This document shows positions 38,083-50,429 of a stretch of 64,000 bases of DNA, piece by piece. The translations under genes and the position numbers were made by a program. The notes under the pieces are model-generated. The model was given only the letters and a program-made list of their open reading frames with translations, was not told the origin of the DNA and did no database searches. Numbering within the stretch: position 1 is the stretch's first letter; each line of letters begins with the position of its first letter. The DNA is from Athripsodes cinereus. Taxonomy: Eukaryota; Arthropoda; Insecta; Trichoptera; Leptoceridae. The stretch is taken from positions 7,192,001 through 7,256,000 of the forward strand of contig OX388312.1 in assembly GCA_947579605.1 (NCBI GenBank). Reading direction: 5' to 3'.

Positions 38083-38178
38083 CACACCATTACCTACGGC
38101 ATATCACACAAGTGGGGCAACCAGAAGGCTAAATGTATGCAATAAATATTTAAGTCATCATCTTCGCGTCAACAAAGT
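38083..38178 (-). repeat. Family S copy, tail half, reverse strand
   Basis: CACCATTACCTACGGCATAT, CACACAAGTGGGGCAACCAG and TATGCAATAAATATTTAAGT match the reversed 3' half of family S. Confidence 0.6.
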
Positions 38179-39136
38179 GTTAAACTTATCTGTAACTGAT
38201 TTAAGATTAATTAATTTATGGCAATTATTTCTTGTAGGTTAACTTCATCCATACTTCAGAGCAAGCGAAAAGTCCTTATTCAAAAGCAAGTCATGTTTCA
38301 TTCAATTAAAAATAATCATGAGCGTTTGAAAAAAATATCATAGAAACTTATAAATGACAGAGAACATTACTAAAAACTCATATCTTTATAATTAACATCC
38401 ATTGTTGAATATTGCAAATATTCCAATACCTACCTACTTGATAAAAAATAAAAACAGAGGGTCCGAGAAAAAAAGGATTAGAGCAGTTAATCTCATCAAA
38501 AAGAGATTTGGTCCTTTTTTATAAATCATTGCACACACACTCACTTAATTAAGATTGGCATTGTGCGAATCCTTTTTTAATTTATGAATGAATGAACGAT
38601 CGGCAGATAACAACAATGCGATACTTAAAATGTTTTAAAAATGATATTGTATTGTCACAATAATATGTATTGTGATACATGCTGCCTTAATATGGGATAT
38701 TGTTAACGTTATTGACCCAGCTTTTTAGTTTATATTTTCTAAAACATTATTACCTATATCATATATTATGGTTAAATATTTCATTTTTACTAAATTTACT
38801 AAAAAAAATAATAATCATCTCGGGCATTCGTGGACGGAAAAATGGATTAACAATTCAAAATTTACCTCGAGAACAAATAATGGGACAAAAACCTTCAGAA
38901 TTCAAACTGATTTTGGGGCAATTGAGTCATTTCTTCTTTGACATTCCTAATACTATTGAATCGGTTTGTACCAAAACATCATTATTGTGATAAAAGACTA
39001 TTTACGTCGTTAGGGATCGTGTGAATGAAAAACCAGTGTTCTTTATGGCAAGCTATAAAAGAATATTTCGTTAGTTACGTAAATAGAAATTTAAAAACAT
39101 ACCTACTGATTCTACTAATTATTTCACAGAAAAAAC

Positions 39137-39387
39137 CTTTCATGGAGCACCTGGCAAATGATTGGTCTCCCACTTTTTTCCGTAAGTTTTCGAGTCTCCT
39201 GTAAAAGGCAGGTGTTAGAAAAATAAAGCCATTTTACATCTCAAATTCAGCGATGAGGGTTGTCATTCATCTTGAATGACTTCATTTTTTGTTGGCAGTA
39301 AGAGAACAGCATGAATATTTGTTGCATGCAGCTGGTCTGTTGACTACCCCACTTGTGGAATGTGCCGTGATGGTATATTTATAGTAG
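39137..39387 (+). repeat. Family S copy, full length
   Basis: All blocks are in order, from CATGGAGCACCTGGCAAATG and TGGTCTCCCACTTTTTTCCG to CTACCCCACTTGTGGAATGT and GCCGTGATGGTAT. The end is a short TAG-rich tail. Confidence 0.8.
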
Positions 39388-39821
39388 TTGTTAATACTCT
39401 TGTCCATTGATTATTGTTTAAAATCTTATACACAAAGCAGTTTGCATATTCCAATAAAGTAATAGTAATCATTCTTGTGCAACAATTGTTTGATATCTTA
39501 TACACACAGAATGCGTATCTCACACATACAAACTACCATCTATCTTATATAGAGTCGTTTTTACAGGCAATATGATTTCCCCGGCAAATATTGTCGTAAA
39601 TCAATGTTTCATTCTATGTAACCGCAAACGCGCATCGTAAATCACATATCACATTCAGAATGACCACAATCGAGCAGGGAATATGGCTAAAAATTAACAC
39701 ACCACAGCACTTAGTGCGTATATCGACTAAAATCGATGATTATTAGTGTGAAGAATAAATGGTAATTTTTTTAATACATATTTTTGAATTCACTTAAAAC
39801 AATGGTGTGAAAAATTCGATG

Positions 39822-39990
39822 GTTGGGCTAACCCACTTATAGGATGTGCTGTGATGGTCGGTCTAAATGGATGTATGAAAAAATAATGACATTTTACATC
39901 TTAAATTCAGCGATGAAGTTTGCCACCCATTCTGAATGTCTAAATTTTTGGGTAACACGAAGACGTTAGTTTACATGTTTATTGAAAAAC
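39822..39990 (+). repeat. Family S fragments, rearranged order
   Basis: A tail piece (GGGCTAACCCACTTATAGGA, TGTGCTGTGATGGTC, 39827-39861) precedes a middle piece (TTACATCTTAAATTCAGCGA, GTTTGCCACCCATTCTGAAT, 39888-39985). The order is reversed relative to the normal element, so two insertions or a rearrangement are implied. Confidence 0.6.
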
Positions 39991-40258
39991 TAATAGGTAA
40001 GGTTTATGGCTTTTGCTACATTTATAGTTCGAAAATTCATACCATCCTCCCTACGCTGTAGAAATGTCAGATACATTTTATGTAGATACTGTTTGCGTTA
40101 TTCATCATTGAATTTATGCGATTTTTATTATAAAAAAAAATCACAAAAAAATTGTTAACGTAATTAAGGACTGACTGACTATCTTCACACAAAATAAATG
40201 ATATTTGCCGTAGTGTCCAATTCCTTGGTTTTAGGAAAAAAAATATAAAATATTTACA

Positions 40259-40602
40259 TACCTACCTACCTACCTACATATTTACCATCATGCCGCTTTC
40301 TTGCGGAATAGGCAGAAAAGATCGAGCGCCACTTCCTTCTATCCTTGCATACCTACATCTTTCGCTTCAGTAACTGTCATACAATTCCTCATGCATGCTC
40401 TCCTGTTCAATGTGCTCAAGACGTGACCGTCCTGTAGGATCTGATCTAAATGATCTTGCCATTTGATCCTCGGACGTCCACGTCTCCGAGCATCATTCCT
40501 CTCAGCCAAATATATCTTCTTTGTCATTCTGTCCTCATTCATTCTTTCCACATGCCCAAGCCATCGTAACTTATTAACATTCATGCTTATTATTAGAAAA
40601 TA
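40259..40602 (-). mobile_element. RTE-like LINE, ORF2 C-terminus and repeat tail
   Basis: The minus-strand frame (40626-40339) reads MNVNKLRWLGHVERMNEDRM, then ARRRGRPRIKWQDHLDQILQ and RRACMRNCMTVTEAKDV. These are the 'LRWxGHVxRM ... GRPRxxWxD' signatures of LINE ORF2 C-termini. A 4-bp GGTA insertion relative to the copy at 56100 then shifts the frame, and the shifted remainder still reads to a GCGGCATGATGG end. The tail is a (GTAG)n repeat (40259-40276 on plus: CTAC). It is 5'-truncated near 40600. Confidence 0.8.
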
Positions 40603-41164
40603 TTTTAAATATTGAAATAATTTCATGCCACAGATAAATTTGGAAATTCAAAAATAAAATCATAATTTTGCAATGTGTCAAAATACGAGTATCATCCAGC
40701 ACAAAACTGACAGCAGCTTACTAAGTCACTTTTAATTGAAATTAAAAATGATGTACCTACATGAACATCAAACCCATTATATTTCAAAAATGGGGTAGTA
40801 GATTAGAATGAATCGGAGCAATAAACATTCGTTGGACTGTTCTTTATGATTATTTGATGTAAAATGCTGATCAACATTTAATTTTGATTTATCGAAGTGT
40901 TACTGTCATTGTAAATTTAAAATCCTTGACATAATTAAAAATGACCAACAAAGGTTTTAAACACCCCACATCAGTTTTATATTGATGAGTAGATTATCTA
41001 TTCTCTGTTAATGTGTCCATTTTTAAAAATGATATTTTCAAAATAATAGCGAGTTTGTTATCTTGATTTGAATAAATAATTTTTTATCGAGATCGCTATA
41101 CGTAAATTCGTGAGTAAATCGCAGTTAATGTATTTTTTATCCGTTTAACTACTGTACCACAATT

Positions 41165-41364
41165 ATTACTATATCACCAAGGCATATCCCACTTGTGGGG
41201 TAGCCAGGGGACTAACTACACGTAATGAAGATGCAGATTTTTTTCTCCATGCCACTATGAAAAGAAATCACTCGGGATGGGTGGTATAACTTATTGCAGA
41301 ATTGTCAATGTTAGGTAATTGTCTTATACGTAAGATTTCACAAACACCTGCCTTTTGCAAAAAT
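41165..41364 (-). repeat. Family S copy, reverse strand
   Basis: CACCAAGGCATATCCCACTT, GTGGGGTAGCCAGGGGACTA, AATCACTCGGGATGGGTGGT and ACAAACACCTGCCTTTTGCA are reversed family blocks. It is followed head to head by a plus copy. Confidence 0.65.
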
Positions 41365-41377
41365 TTAATATCTTCAG

Positions 41378-41502
41378 ATCAGCGATGAGGTATGCGACTC
41401 ATCCCGAATGTCTTTTTTTATTGGCTATAAGAGGATAACTTGCATGTTTCTTGTAAGCAGCTTATTCGCTGGCTTCCCACTATTGGTAAATGCCTCTCTA
41501 TT
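41378..41502 (+). repeat. Family S copy, second half
   Basis: CAGCGATGAGGTATGCGACT, CATCCCGAATGTC, GGATAACTTGCATGTTTCTT and TCGCTGGCTTCCCACTATTG match family S. The start is truncated at the CAGCGATGAGG block. Confidence 0.65.
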
Positions 41503-42117
41503 TATGTATGTGTGCAATTTTGTTTTTATTCAGTAGCTTAAAGGTAGACTATTTTTACCAGGTATCCGAATCAGTAAAAACAAGTCATTCAAACCATAAA
41601 AATATGTCGAATTAATAATTTTAATTTAGTAAATTTTTAATATATGGATAACTAGTTAATTAAAAAGTGTTTATTAAATCACAAGTCTTGATATCGTATT
41701 CTGTGTAAACGGCCTTCTACTAAATGATATAGATTTCTCAACTTGCAAAAGCCCTAATTTAAATAGGCATTATAATGCTGATACTTTATTTCTGAATCTT
41801 ACATATATATCATAATATAATTTCTAAAGCCATCGTATATCTTGGAATTATCTCCATAAGTCTTACAAAATTGCATTTCCTCACAGGATGTTTGTATAAG
41901 ATATTACCTTCTACATTCCCAATCTCACTAACATAGAGCCTGTTCGTATTATGATTGCACATATCGAAGAAACGCGTTTCCAATTTATACCGAGTGTACC
42001 AATAAATAATATTTATGTAAACTTAATATAATGGTCTTATGGACCGTAATACACGAAAATAAAGGAACTTTTATCAGTGGCGTGGGGTGGATTTACCAAT
42101 AACTAAATAGGATAAAA

Positions 42118-42150
42118 GTGGAATCATTTATACGTTATAAATGATTCCAC
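42118..42150. repeat. Perfect 33-bp hairpin
   Basis: GTGGAATCATTTATA, CGT, TATAAATGATTCCAC. It is an isolated stem with no neighbouring feature that explains it. Confidence 0.85.
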
Positions 42151-43479
42151 AAAATATTATTTTCATCTACAATTTGATTTCTTTTTGAATATTAATATAA
42201 AAAGGTACATCTAAGTTAGATAACTGTATAATATTTCCTTTAGCTCCACCAACGAATAAGTCTTTTCCTATACGGAATATTTAAAAAAGAAAAAATATGG
42301 ATTTGTTAATCTATTTGAGTTCTGTATTCAAAATAATATTTCGATATTGTAAACTTATAATTATTATAACACGAAAAATATGTATTATTAATTAAAAATA
42401 ATCTTTATGAGTGAGAGACGCAGTAGTAAAAAACACAGATTTATAAAATTATCATGGTATTCTCTATACAACAATATTAAATAATGAAGTGTTGCAATGT
42501 GTATCGTCGTGTTAGTACCCAAAATACAAGATTTATATCTTAGTTTGGCACTAGCTCGGTCTGTGTGAGTTTTCTATATGTGTTATCTTATGTTATGTTA
42601 ATGTTAATACCGATATATTCGAAGAAATTATGAAGTTTGATTCAGTTTTATAAATATCCTTTTTCTAACATTGGTACCTACCCACGAATTATTGAATCTC
42701 TTGAAATTCATGTTTTGAAAATGGAATAGTTTTCTATCGGGTTGAAATAACCAAACCATTTCATTTAGTTTGAGCGATTTACCTATCAATAAAGAAAAAA
42801 ACCTCTTTTGTTTATTAATAAAGTACATATCATTAATAATATTAAAACAGTCGTGAAATAAAGCATTCAATCCACTAAAAATATTATAAAAATAAAAGTT
42901 CCACGAGCTGCCATTGTTTCAATCCATTATGTTTGGTGTATTACTCTTTTAGAGGCCATAAACCTCATGTGTGCAGTTTAAATTAAGTACGTGTTACTGC
43001 CTTGTAACAACCAGCTTACACTCACCAATATACTCATTCGTAATATAACAGTAGTTAACACCTACGCACCGACACACATACATTCAAATATATTCCATAT
43101 ATTAACTAGGTATGGAAGCATTGCTTAATAACAATATAAGCGATAAACCAAAAAAATAGGGATATGAGATAGTCTTGATAATCTATTGGGTCCCCCTGTA
43201 AAATATTATCATTATGTACCTACGTATCTCAATATATTGGCTGATTTTTTTTTTATATTATGTAGGGATAGAATAAAGATATCATCCATTGCGATGGAAA
43301 ATAGGATAAATTTACGCCTTTACTCAACATTTTAAATTATATGGAGTAAGCTATGTAACGCATAACACGATGACTATCATTTCTAGAATGAAGACGACGA
43401 CTCGTGTGATGCAGTGAGTACGATGATTTCTCCACATGTGGGTGATGCAGTAATAAAATACATTGATATACATGTTTTT

Positions 43480-43732
43480 ATCCCGTGGAACATCCGGTAA
43501 AGAATTGGTCTCCCACTCTTCTCCGTAAGATTTAGAGTGTTCTATAAAAGACTGGTGTTCGAAAAAATTAAGACATTATACATTCAGCGATGAGGTTTGT
43601 TACCCATGTCCTGAATGTCTTGATTTGATGATGGCAAAGAGAGGACAGTGTGTATGTTTATTATTTGTGGCTGGTTTGCTGACTACCCCACTTGTGGGAT
43701 ATGCCGTGATGGTATAGTAGTAGTAGTAATGT
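43480..43732 (+). repeat. Family S copy, near-consensus, TAG-repeat tail
   Basis: ATCCCGTGGAACATCCGGTA to CTACCCCACTTGTGGGATAT and GCCGTGATGGTATAG, followed by (TAG)n. It differs from the copy at 1836, whose tail is (GATA)n, which shows that tail repeats vary between insertions. Confidence 0.8.
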
Positions 43733-45225
43733 TTTTGTTCCGAATTTGGTACATGTCAAAAATTATGAACTTGAAATTATCTATTTAGAAAATTTGTGTC
43801 ACATGTGCCGTTTATTAATACATTGATTAAGATATAAAGCTACATAAGTTTTCTACCAGATGTACAAATAAATTAAAGAATAAGCTGGAGAGAATTGACG
43901 TCAGCAATTTTTTTTGATCAATTTTCTTTTTTTATATTGATTTGATCTAAAAAAAAAACGACGTATTCCGTTAAGTATCATTCTAAAATCATGTATTATT
44001 ATTTTAAGATCTTATTTATTTTTATTTCTGAAGCATAAAAAAACAACATTTAGTCATTCATTAAGTCTTAGTATGATCTTCACATTATAAAAATGAAGAT
44101 TTAATAGATGTTTTCCTATATCTATGCACGATAACCAAATATTCTTTCCTGCAAGATTGTTTTCTAAGATGACAATAAACTTTTCCTTCCCTTCTACCAA
44201 TATTCTATTCTTATCCTACCTATCTCTAACATAATCGCTTCTTTACATTTTCAAAGATTTACAACGACTTTGCATCGGCAAATCCTTCATTTTATCGTAC
44301 CTATCTTAAAATATGGCAGTTTAGAAAATTGTCCGCTGAGAACGTTTTCTCATAATATTACATTTTAGTTTTTTTTTCTCAGTAATCCTTTTTGCAAATT
44401 TTTAGCAGACGATGACAGCGCCATTCCTTCAGAGCGGATGACAAAAGAACCATATTTGTAGAAACGAAATGAAAATGTATTATAATTTTTTTAATATACT
44501 TTTTTTCGTCTTTACTCGAATGGAATAAAGAAGTTGCATCGTCTGGCTTCGCTTTGAAATGAAATATTAATAAAAACTTGACTAGGTTTTGATTGATATA
44601 TGCACCTACTTAGATATTTACCATTATTTTTCTTTAAATCTGGACTTACTTTTTTATCAAATGTTCTGATCATATCTACTTTTTTAATATAGGTACATAA
44701 TTAGATTGTTAATGTGATTCTTTTCTTCTTAATAAAAATCTGAAACATACGATATCAGTTTTCAATATTTCATTTTTAATCCGTAACTTTTTGTGTATTT
44801 TCCATGTTAGTATTAATTTAAACTTCAGACTTTTTAATTAATACACACTTTTTTGAATCAACGAGTATTATTTATAATGTCTTAGTAAGAGAATTAACAA
44901 TTATGATAAACAATTAAACAATATGTGTAAGTATTAGTAAAAAAATGTTTAGTGTTTGAATTCCTATTAACTATATTATAATTCAATTATTTTTACGTTC
45001 ATTTTGACTTGTGATTTTGTAACGTTTGTGTCTGTGTACGATTATTGTATGTCATACTTATTAGGTATGTTCAACATGTAAAAGGCTCACGCCGTGTATA
45101 CCTAATGTTAAATATAATCAAAGTTTTTGTTATGTTCTCAAGTCATAAAGATTTCTATAAAGTATCAAGTTTAGTTACTGGGCATAAATATATTTATATC
45201 TCATCACTAAAATAAGTTAATTATA
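43733..45225. other. AT-rich stretch, no recognised gene
   Basis: No coding region or repeat terminus is supported by eye. Confidence 0.5.
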
Positions 45226-45350
45226 GAGTTCATTGGCAGCCTGAAGGTAAACTCTCGGCCTCGTGCACAAGAGGTGCGCGGTTCAATCCCAGATACTGGC
45301 AAACTCCCTTTTCACGACACAAGCTTTCAGCTTACTTTGATAGGTGTATA
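45226..45350 (+). repeat. tRNA-derived SINE
   Basis: Head GGCAGCCTGAAGGTAAACTC (A-box-like) and GCGGTTCAATCCCAG (B-box, about 45279-45293) are followed by ATACTGGCAAACTCCCTTTT and a body with CACGACACAAGCTTTCAGCT. The boxes are spaced as in a tRNA, but the flanks do not pair as an acceptor stem. Confidence 0.6.
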
Positions 45351-47449
45351 ACAATAATTCAAATATATCCTTAAAAAAACTCACTAGATGATAATGACTT
45401 GTGTTTGTAAACATACATTTTTACTTAATCCTGAATTGTAGGTATATTGCAAAAAAAAAACTGTATGATATTCCTTAAAAATCATACACGTGAAATGAAT
45501 CGATTTTGCGAAAATTGTTTTCTAATTAACGTTAACTCTTCCATATTTAAAAAATATTTTTGAAACAACTAAACGTTTATTTTATATGTGACAATTAATT
45601 AAGTGTTCAAGACCTACATAGCTAAGTACTACTTCCACAAAAAAATAAAAAAATACCATTTAAAAAAAAACACGTGTTCAATAAATCACACAAAAGGTTT
45701 CAATAACTTCCTCATTCCCAATGTTTTCTGATCCTACTTGAAGTAATAGAATATCGTGTACCATAATAAATTTATCACCCGCGAATATTATTATATCGTT
45801 TTGTTTTTTCTTTTATTTATATAGGCAGGAACAATAATAAAACACATAAAAAATAATAATAAATTTGAACTGAAACAGAAATCTATGTATCTCGATATTT
45901 TATAGATGTGTTTTAAATCTGAAATCACAGTTACTGATATTTTTATCAATGGTTCGGTATTAGATAATATATGTAACAGTAAGTATTAATTATTCAGATA
46001 TCTGGCTAGTTTGGTCATTGAGTAAGAATATAATAATGATTTTCCTTCTTAAATAGCTAATTTTTTTATTTTTAGAGTTATTTGTTTCAAATTACATACA
46101 AAGAGGTGATTTTAATCATTACCTACATGCTTATTTATTCTCATTTTTTTAATATAAAATATTATTTTGAATGTGTACTTTATGTGTTTAATAATTAATA
46201 TTCATGTTGTGATTGTTCCTACACTTCCGTTCATATTTTATATCCTATGTTTTGTTTTTTGTACCACGTGCTCACACAATATATTTCAAACTTTTGTTTG
46301 TAACAGGAAAACATAACGTAAAAAGGGTTATCATTATTTTTTTTATTCAACATCTCTTCGTTATATTATACTTATGTAGGTACCTACCTAAAACTCTCCA
46401 AGTGAGATAAAAATGTACAAGTACTTGTAATAATATGTTCTCGTGACCCAATAGCGTAGAAGAAGTAAAGTAGGTATATTTTATTCTTGTTGATGACTCA
46501 TTCATATGAAAATAAATGGGTCAAACTGCGTCGCATTTCTTTCAACCACTCACACTCTGTGTATTTGTGTGTAACAGGGGGGAATAAGTACCAGGAGGTT
46601 AGCAAGTATTATATTGTGGTACTTCTATAGTCTGTATCTACTTTTCATCTCGGTTTCCATTCGTACATTGGATTCATTGAAGATAGTCAATGCGGTATTA
46701 ATTTGAAGGCAAGATATCACAAGGGTGTTGTTTCAAAGTTTCGATAATAATGTTTTTATCACTTAGTATTAAATGTAATCAAAGTATATAAAAGGTGTAT
46801 TTTGGCTGACATTCAAAATATAGGCTCATCTGTAAAGGAATGTTTTTAAATAACTGCATAGATAATTACATAAGTGTCTAAATAAGTTTTCTAATTATAA
46901 GGTTTTTGGCATTTCACCTCACCTATCATGTCGGCCGCATCCCTTATACATTACTTTCGATTCCTACATACAAGGTTCTTCGTTCATTTAGTTTCTAATG
47001 CATGTTTTTTTTTTTTATTAATCATATTAGGGATTGTGTTATTTTTTGATAATTAAAATGACCCTTTTGAGTATTGATAGTGTCATATTATTATTATTAT
47101 CCTTATAGAAGAAGCGTATGTTTGAGCAGGAAGTAAATCACCGAAGCGTCTGACGCACCCCTCTACACCTTGTCATCTCTCTCTCCCTCATAGTCACCGC
47201 GTATCAATGTGTATACTTCTCCCTGTCATGCAATACTATATACATATACATACATATTATTCATCCTGGCCAATAATCCAAGGGTGTAATGCAAGAAATA
47301 TGAAAGTCATATTTTAATTTCTGTCGTTTTTGTTCAATTAAAAAAGTCATATCTTTTATCGGAGGACGTAGGATGCAAGATTTGAGGATTTTTAAATTAA
47401 AAGCGCAAATCCTAAATAGTTGTCGTAAAAATAAATAAATTACTACCAC
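45351..47449. other. No recognised gene
   Basis: The stretch is AT-rich, with a pyrimidine-rich GC-richer block at 47130-47230 (CTCTCTCTCCCTC). No coding support was found. Confidence 0.5.
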
Positions 47450-47532
47450 TATACCATTACATACGTCACATCCCTCAAGTGGGTCAGCCACCGAACTAAC
47501 TGCATCTTATACGTATGCAGGTCATCCTCGCT
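47450..47532 (-). repeat. Family S tail fragment, reverse strand
   Basis: CCACTATACCATTACATACG, ATCCCTCAAGTGGGTCAGCC and TATGCAGGTCATCCTCGC correspond to the reversed family S tail. Confidence 0.55.
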
Positions 47533-47839
47533 ATTATACTATCAGGATCGATTCCGATTTTGTCGACTGTGGTATTTTTTCAATGCACACTAACAATCGC
47601 ATTATCCCTCGAGGGGTATTTTAATATCAAGTATACAATCATATTATATAGGTAAATGTATTCCTAGACCATATACAGACCAACATAACATGAATATAGT
47701 AAAGTAGAAACCTACAGGTTAACGCGTAAATACTTACCCCTATCCGCATAGCAACAAGCATCTCGTCAGTATCTACTATCGAAGGCATTATTTTGCACTA
47801 CCTACCTCGGCAATTATTTTAATTTGTAATAGTATTCAC

Positions 47840-48165
47840 TATGTCGGTGCTTAGGTAGTAGAATTCCATATTGAAATTGATTAACAACTAATGTTTTTTA
47901 TATTGAAAGAGACGTATTTCGTCTTACAAGGGCATTGTCAATCCCCTTGTTAGGGTTCTGTATGGTCAAGGATTGACAATCCCCTTGTTAGGGTTCTGTA
48001 TGTTCAAGGATTGACAATCCCCTTGTTAGGGTTCTGTATGGTCAAGGATTGACAATCTGCTTGTAAGACGAAAGACGTCTCTCTCAGTAAAAAAGAAAAC
48101 GTATTTTTTTTAATTTTCATTTTGTTATAGGTGGTACTTTCCTACGATTTTGTTATTACGTCGGT
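47840..48165. repeat. Inverted ACGTCTCTC element enclosing 38-bp tandem repeats
   Basis: The left flank has the inverted CGGTG...GTAGTAGAATTCCATA block (47843-47872), then AAGAGACGTATTTCGTCTTA and CAAGGGCATTGTC. Three 38-bp units (47940-48053, AATCCCCTTGTTAGGGTTCT and so on, with a single G/T difference in the middle unit) follow. The right flank reads TTGTAAGACGAAAGACGTCT, that is, the left flank inverted. The whole is a foldback whose loop has been tandemly amplified. Confidence 0.8.
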
Positions 48166-48344
48166 GTGTTCACTTAAATAAACAAACACTCTCGCCGAAT
48201 TGGCAAACTGCGTAGAATTTAGGAAATATAATATTAGTATGTAGGTAAGTATCTACTGGATACTAGGTGTACCGCTCATAGAAACAGATAGGTAGGTATA
48301 CCTATTTATGTTTGTTCCTATAATAAAAGGTTGGTTCACACGAA

Positions 48345-48648
48345 TATTTAAGAGCCAACATTTGTGTATCTAAGTGAGACGTGGACACAGCTGAAGAAGA
48401 ATGAAAGCGGCAGGAGATCGTTAAGAAGGATGTGTGGCAAAAGTCTAAGAAATATGTAGCGTGCGTTACGATGTTATCTGAGAAGAATATGGATTGAAAA
48501 TTGGTGTAACGGCCAAGATAAATGTAAATAAGTAACGGTAATTTGGCGTTGTGGAAATAGGTCAGAGTGACCAAAAGGTATAGGTGAGAAAAAAAATGGT
48601 TGAAGACATGGCCATCCGAGGATTAAACGGGTAGACCACGTGGATCAG
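48345..48648 (+). mobile_element. RTE-like LINE, 5' part of an interrupted copy
   Basis: TTTGTGTATCTAAGTGAGAC (VYLSETWT), AGATCGTTAAGAAGGATGTG (RSLRRMC) and AATGTAAATAAGTAACGGTA correspond, with several breaks, to the better copy at 55709-56030. The sequence stops at GATCAG, where a MITE is inserted, and resumes at 48845. Confidence 0.65.
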
Positions 48649-48844
48649 TAGGGTTACTCATGACAAAATCTAAATTCGATATTAATCTTATTCATACGAC
48701 GCATGAAGTGACTATTAGTCAAAAATAGGTGCATACCAATCTCGCGGTAGCGCGGTATTTTTGCCCATAGTCCCTTCGCGCGTTATGTGTTTAAGATCAA
48801 GACTAGATTAAGATCGTATTTAGATTGTGTCAAGAGTAACCCTG
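48649..48844. mobile_element. 196-bp Harbinger-type MITE with CAG target duplication
   Basis: The ends are TAGGGTTACTC and GAGTAACCCTG (inverted, 10 of 11 bases). They are flanked by CAG at 48646-48648 and 48845-48847. Removing the insert and one CAG restores GATCAGATCCT, the sequence of the other LINE copies at this codon. The inner words ATGACA and TGTCAAGAGTAAC match the transposase element ending at 25329. Some Harbinger elements use a 3-bp CWG target (established for a zebrafish family); assignment of this MITE is by inference. Confidence 0.75.
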
Positions 48845-49018
48845 CAGATCCTTAAAGACAGATACGTTCTAAGTACAATTATCAGAAGAGAATACACGAG
48901 GAATCGCATGAATGTAATGGAAGCAAAAAGCTTCGGCAAGGACAGGAGTGAGTGGCGTTCGATATATTCTGCCTGCCACACGATGGTAGCGGCGTGATGG
49001 TTTGTAGTTAGGTATGTA
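48845..49018 (+). mobile_element. RTE-like LINE, 3' part after the MITE
   Basis: ATCCTTAAAGACAG continues the frame broken at 48648. RNRMNVMEAKSFGKDRSEWR-like codons and SAC..TMVAA then lead to GCGGCGTGATGGTTTG and a GTAG-rich tail. It matches the C-terminus at 20204 and 56040-56184. Confidence 0.65.
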
Positions 49019-49375
49019 TAATATTGCGTTTATGTATGTACGCTTTGTCAGTTCAATCCCACTTAAACCGGGTTGATCTCCATTATACAACCGTGTTATT
49101 TAGCGAGATAATTGACTTAGTATTCACCAATGGCGTTAGGTACCTACTCGTACATCTTAAACTTATATTATATCCACTATGTAGCGACGTCACTGAAATG
49201 GAAATGCTTTAATAGGTATCGAAAGCTCACGAATAAAATGTCACTCTGAATTCTGAACAAAATGTTGATTGAAATGTATTGTGCTTTATCTACCTATATC
49301 CTTCCTGTTAGTTGACTAGTAAGCAAAATTTCTTTATACTATTGTATGTTATTGTTACATGTATCATTTTGTTGT

Positions 49376-49508
49376 AAGTATGAGGTTTGCAAGCCATCTT
49401 CAATCTCTTTTTTTTTGGCACAGAGAGGAAGGCTTGCATGTTTGTTACATGCGTTTGGTCTGCTGACTACTCCACTTGTGGGATATGCCATGATGATATA
49501 ATAATAAG
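49376..49508 (+). repeat. Family S copy, second half
   Basis: ATGAGGTTTGCAAGCCATCT, GGCTTGCATGTTTGTTACAT, GCTGACTACTCCACTTGTGG and GATATGCCATGATGATATAA are close to consensus. The tail is AT-rich. Confidence 0.7.
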
Positions 49509-49624
49509 GATATGAAGATTAAATCTAGAATTTCATGCTTACAAACAAAGATATACTTACAAATCACTTTGTATAATGAGATATCATCTTATAATGCAAC
49601 GGAGAAGAAAACCAGGATGTTCAT

Positions 49625-49735
49625 TATACTATACCATCACGGCATTTCCCACAACTGGGGTAGCCAGCAGATCAGCTGCATGTAAGAAACATGCAAACTG
49701 TCCTCTTCGTGCCAATATAAAATCATTCATTATAC
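49625..49735 (-). repeat. Family S copy, tail half, reverse strand
   Basis: TATACCATCACGGCATTTCC, CACAACTGGGGTAGCCAGCA, AACATGCAAACTGTCCTCTT and GCCAATATAAAATCATT are reversed family blocks, 117 bp from the opposite-strand copy at 49376. Confidence 0.7.
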
Positions 49736-50429
49736 ATAGTTAATACATTGACTTCTCCAATTATTGTGTTCAATGTTGTGATTGCTTAGATATAAATAAA
49801 AAATGGGACAATAATATATGAAAAAAAAACAATAACAACCTGAACTAGGTATTAGCAGGATAGGGAGAGTATTTAGATCTTTTAGTAATCAAGGGCTATA
49901 AATTCATCAGAGGGTTAAGGAGCAAAGCGCTTACTATGCATTCGTGCCTTGAATGGCCATTAATTACCTAATTACTATCGAATTCATTAGTCTAGGGATG
50001 GTGGTAAAATAATAAACCGACTTTTTCAAGTAGGTACTAAATGATATACCTACTCCTACCTGATAATTTGGCAGATAGGTACCCAATCTTTTAATTCCCG
50101 TGGATTTAATACGTTATATTTAATGTCTTTATTATTTAATAAGAATTTAAATATAGGTGGCATACATCATCGCTGAATTAAAGTTGTAAAATATTTAATT
50201 CGATATAATTTATTTAAGAAACTAATAGGTACCTAATTGGAAGTCATGGATGGATTTTTTTTATTATTATTACTTAACAGTGATTAATACTTTGGCAAAA
50301 ATCACTCAATTTTCGTACGCAGGATTCTTTATGACTTGAACAATCTTCTCTCACAAAACATGGCTCATATGATTAATTTTTTTTATTGAAACCTCTCACC
50401 CAAAATCCCTTTAATTTAATCAAAGTAAG

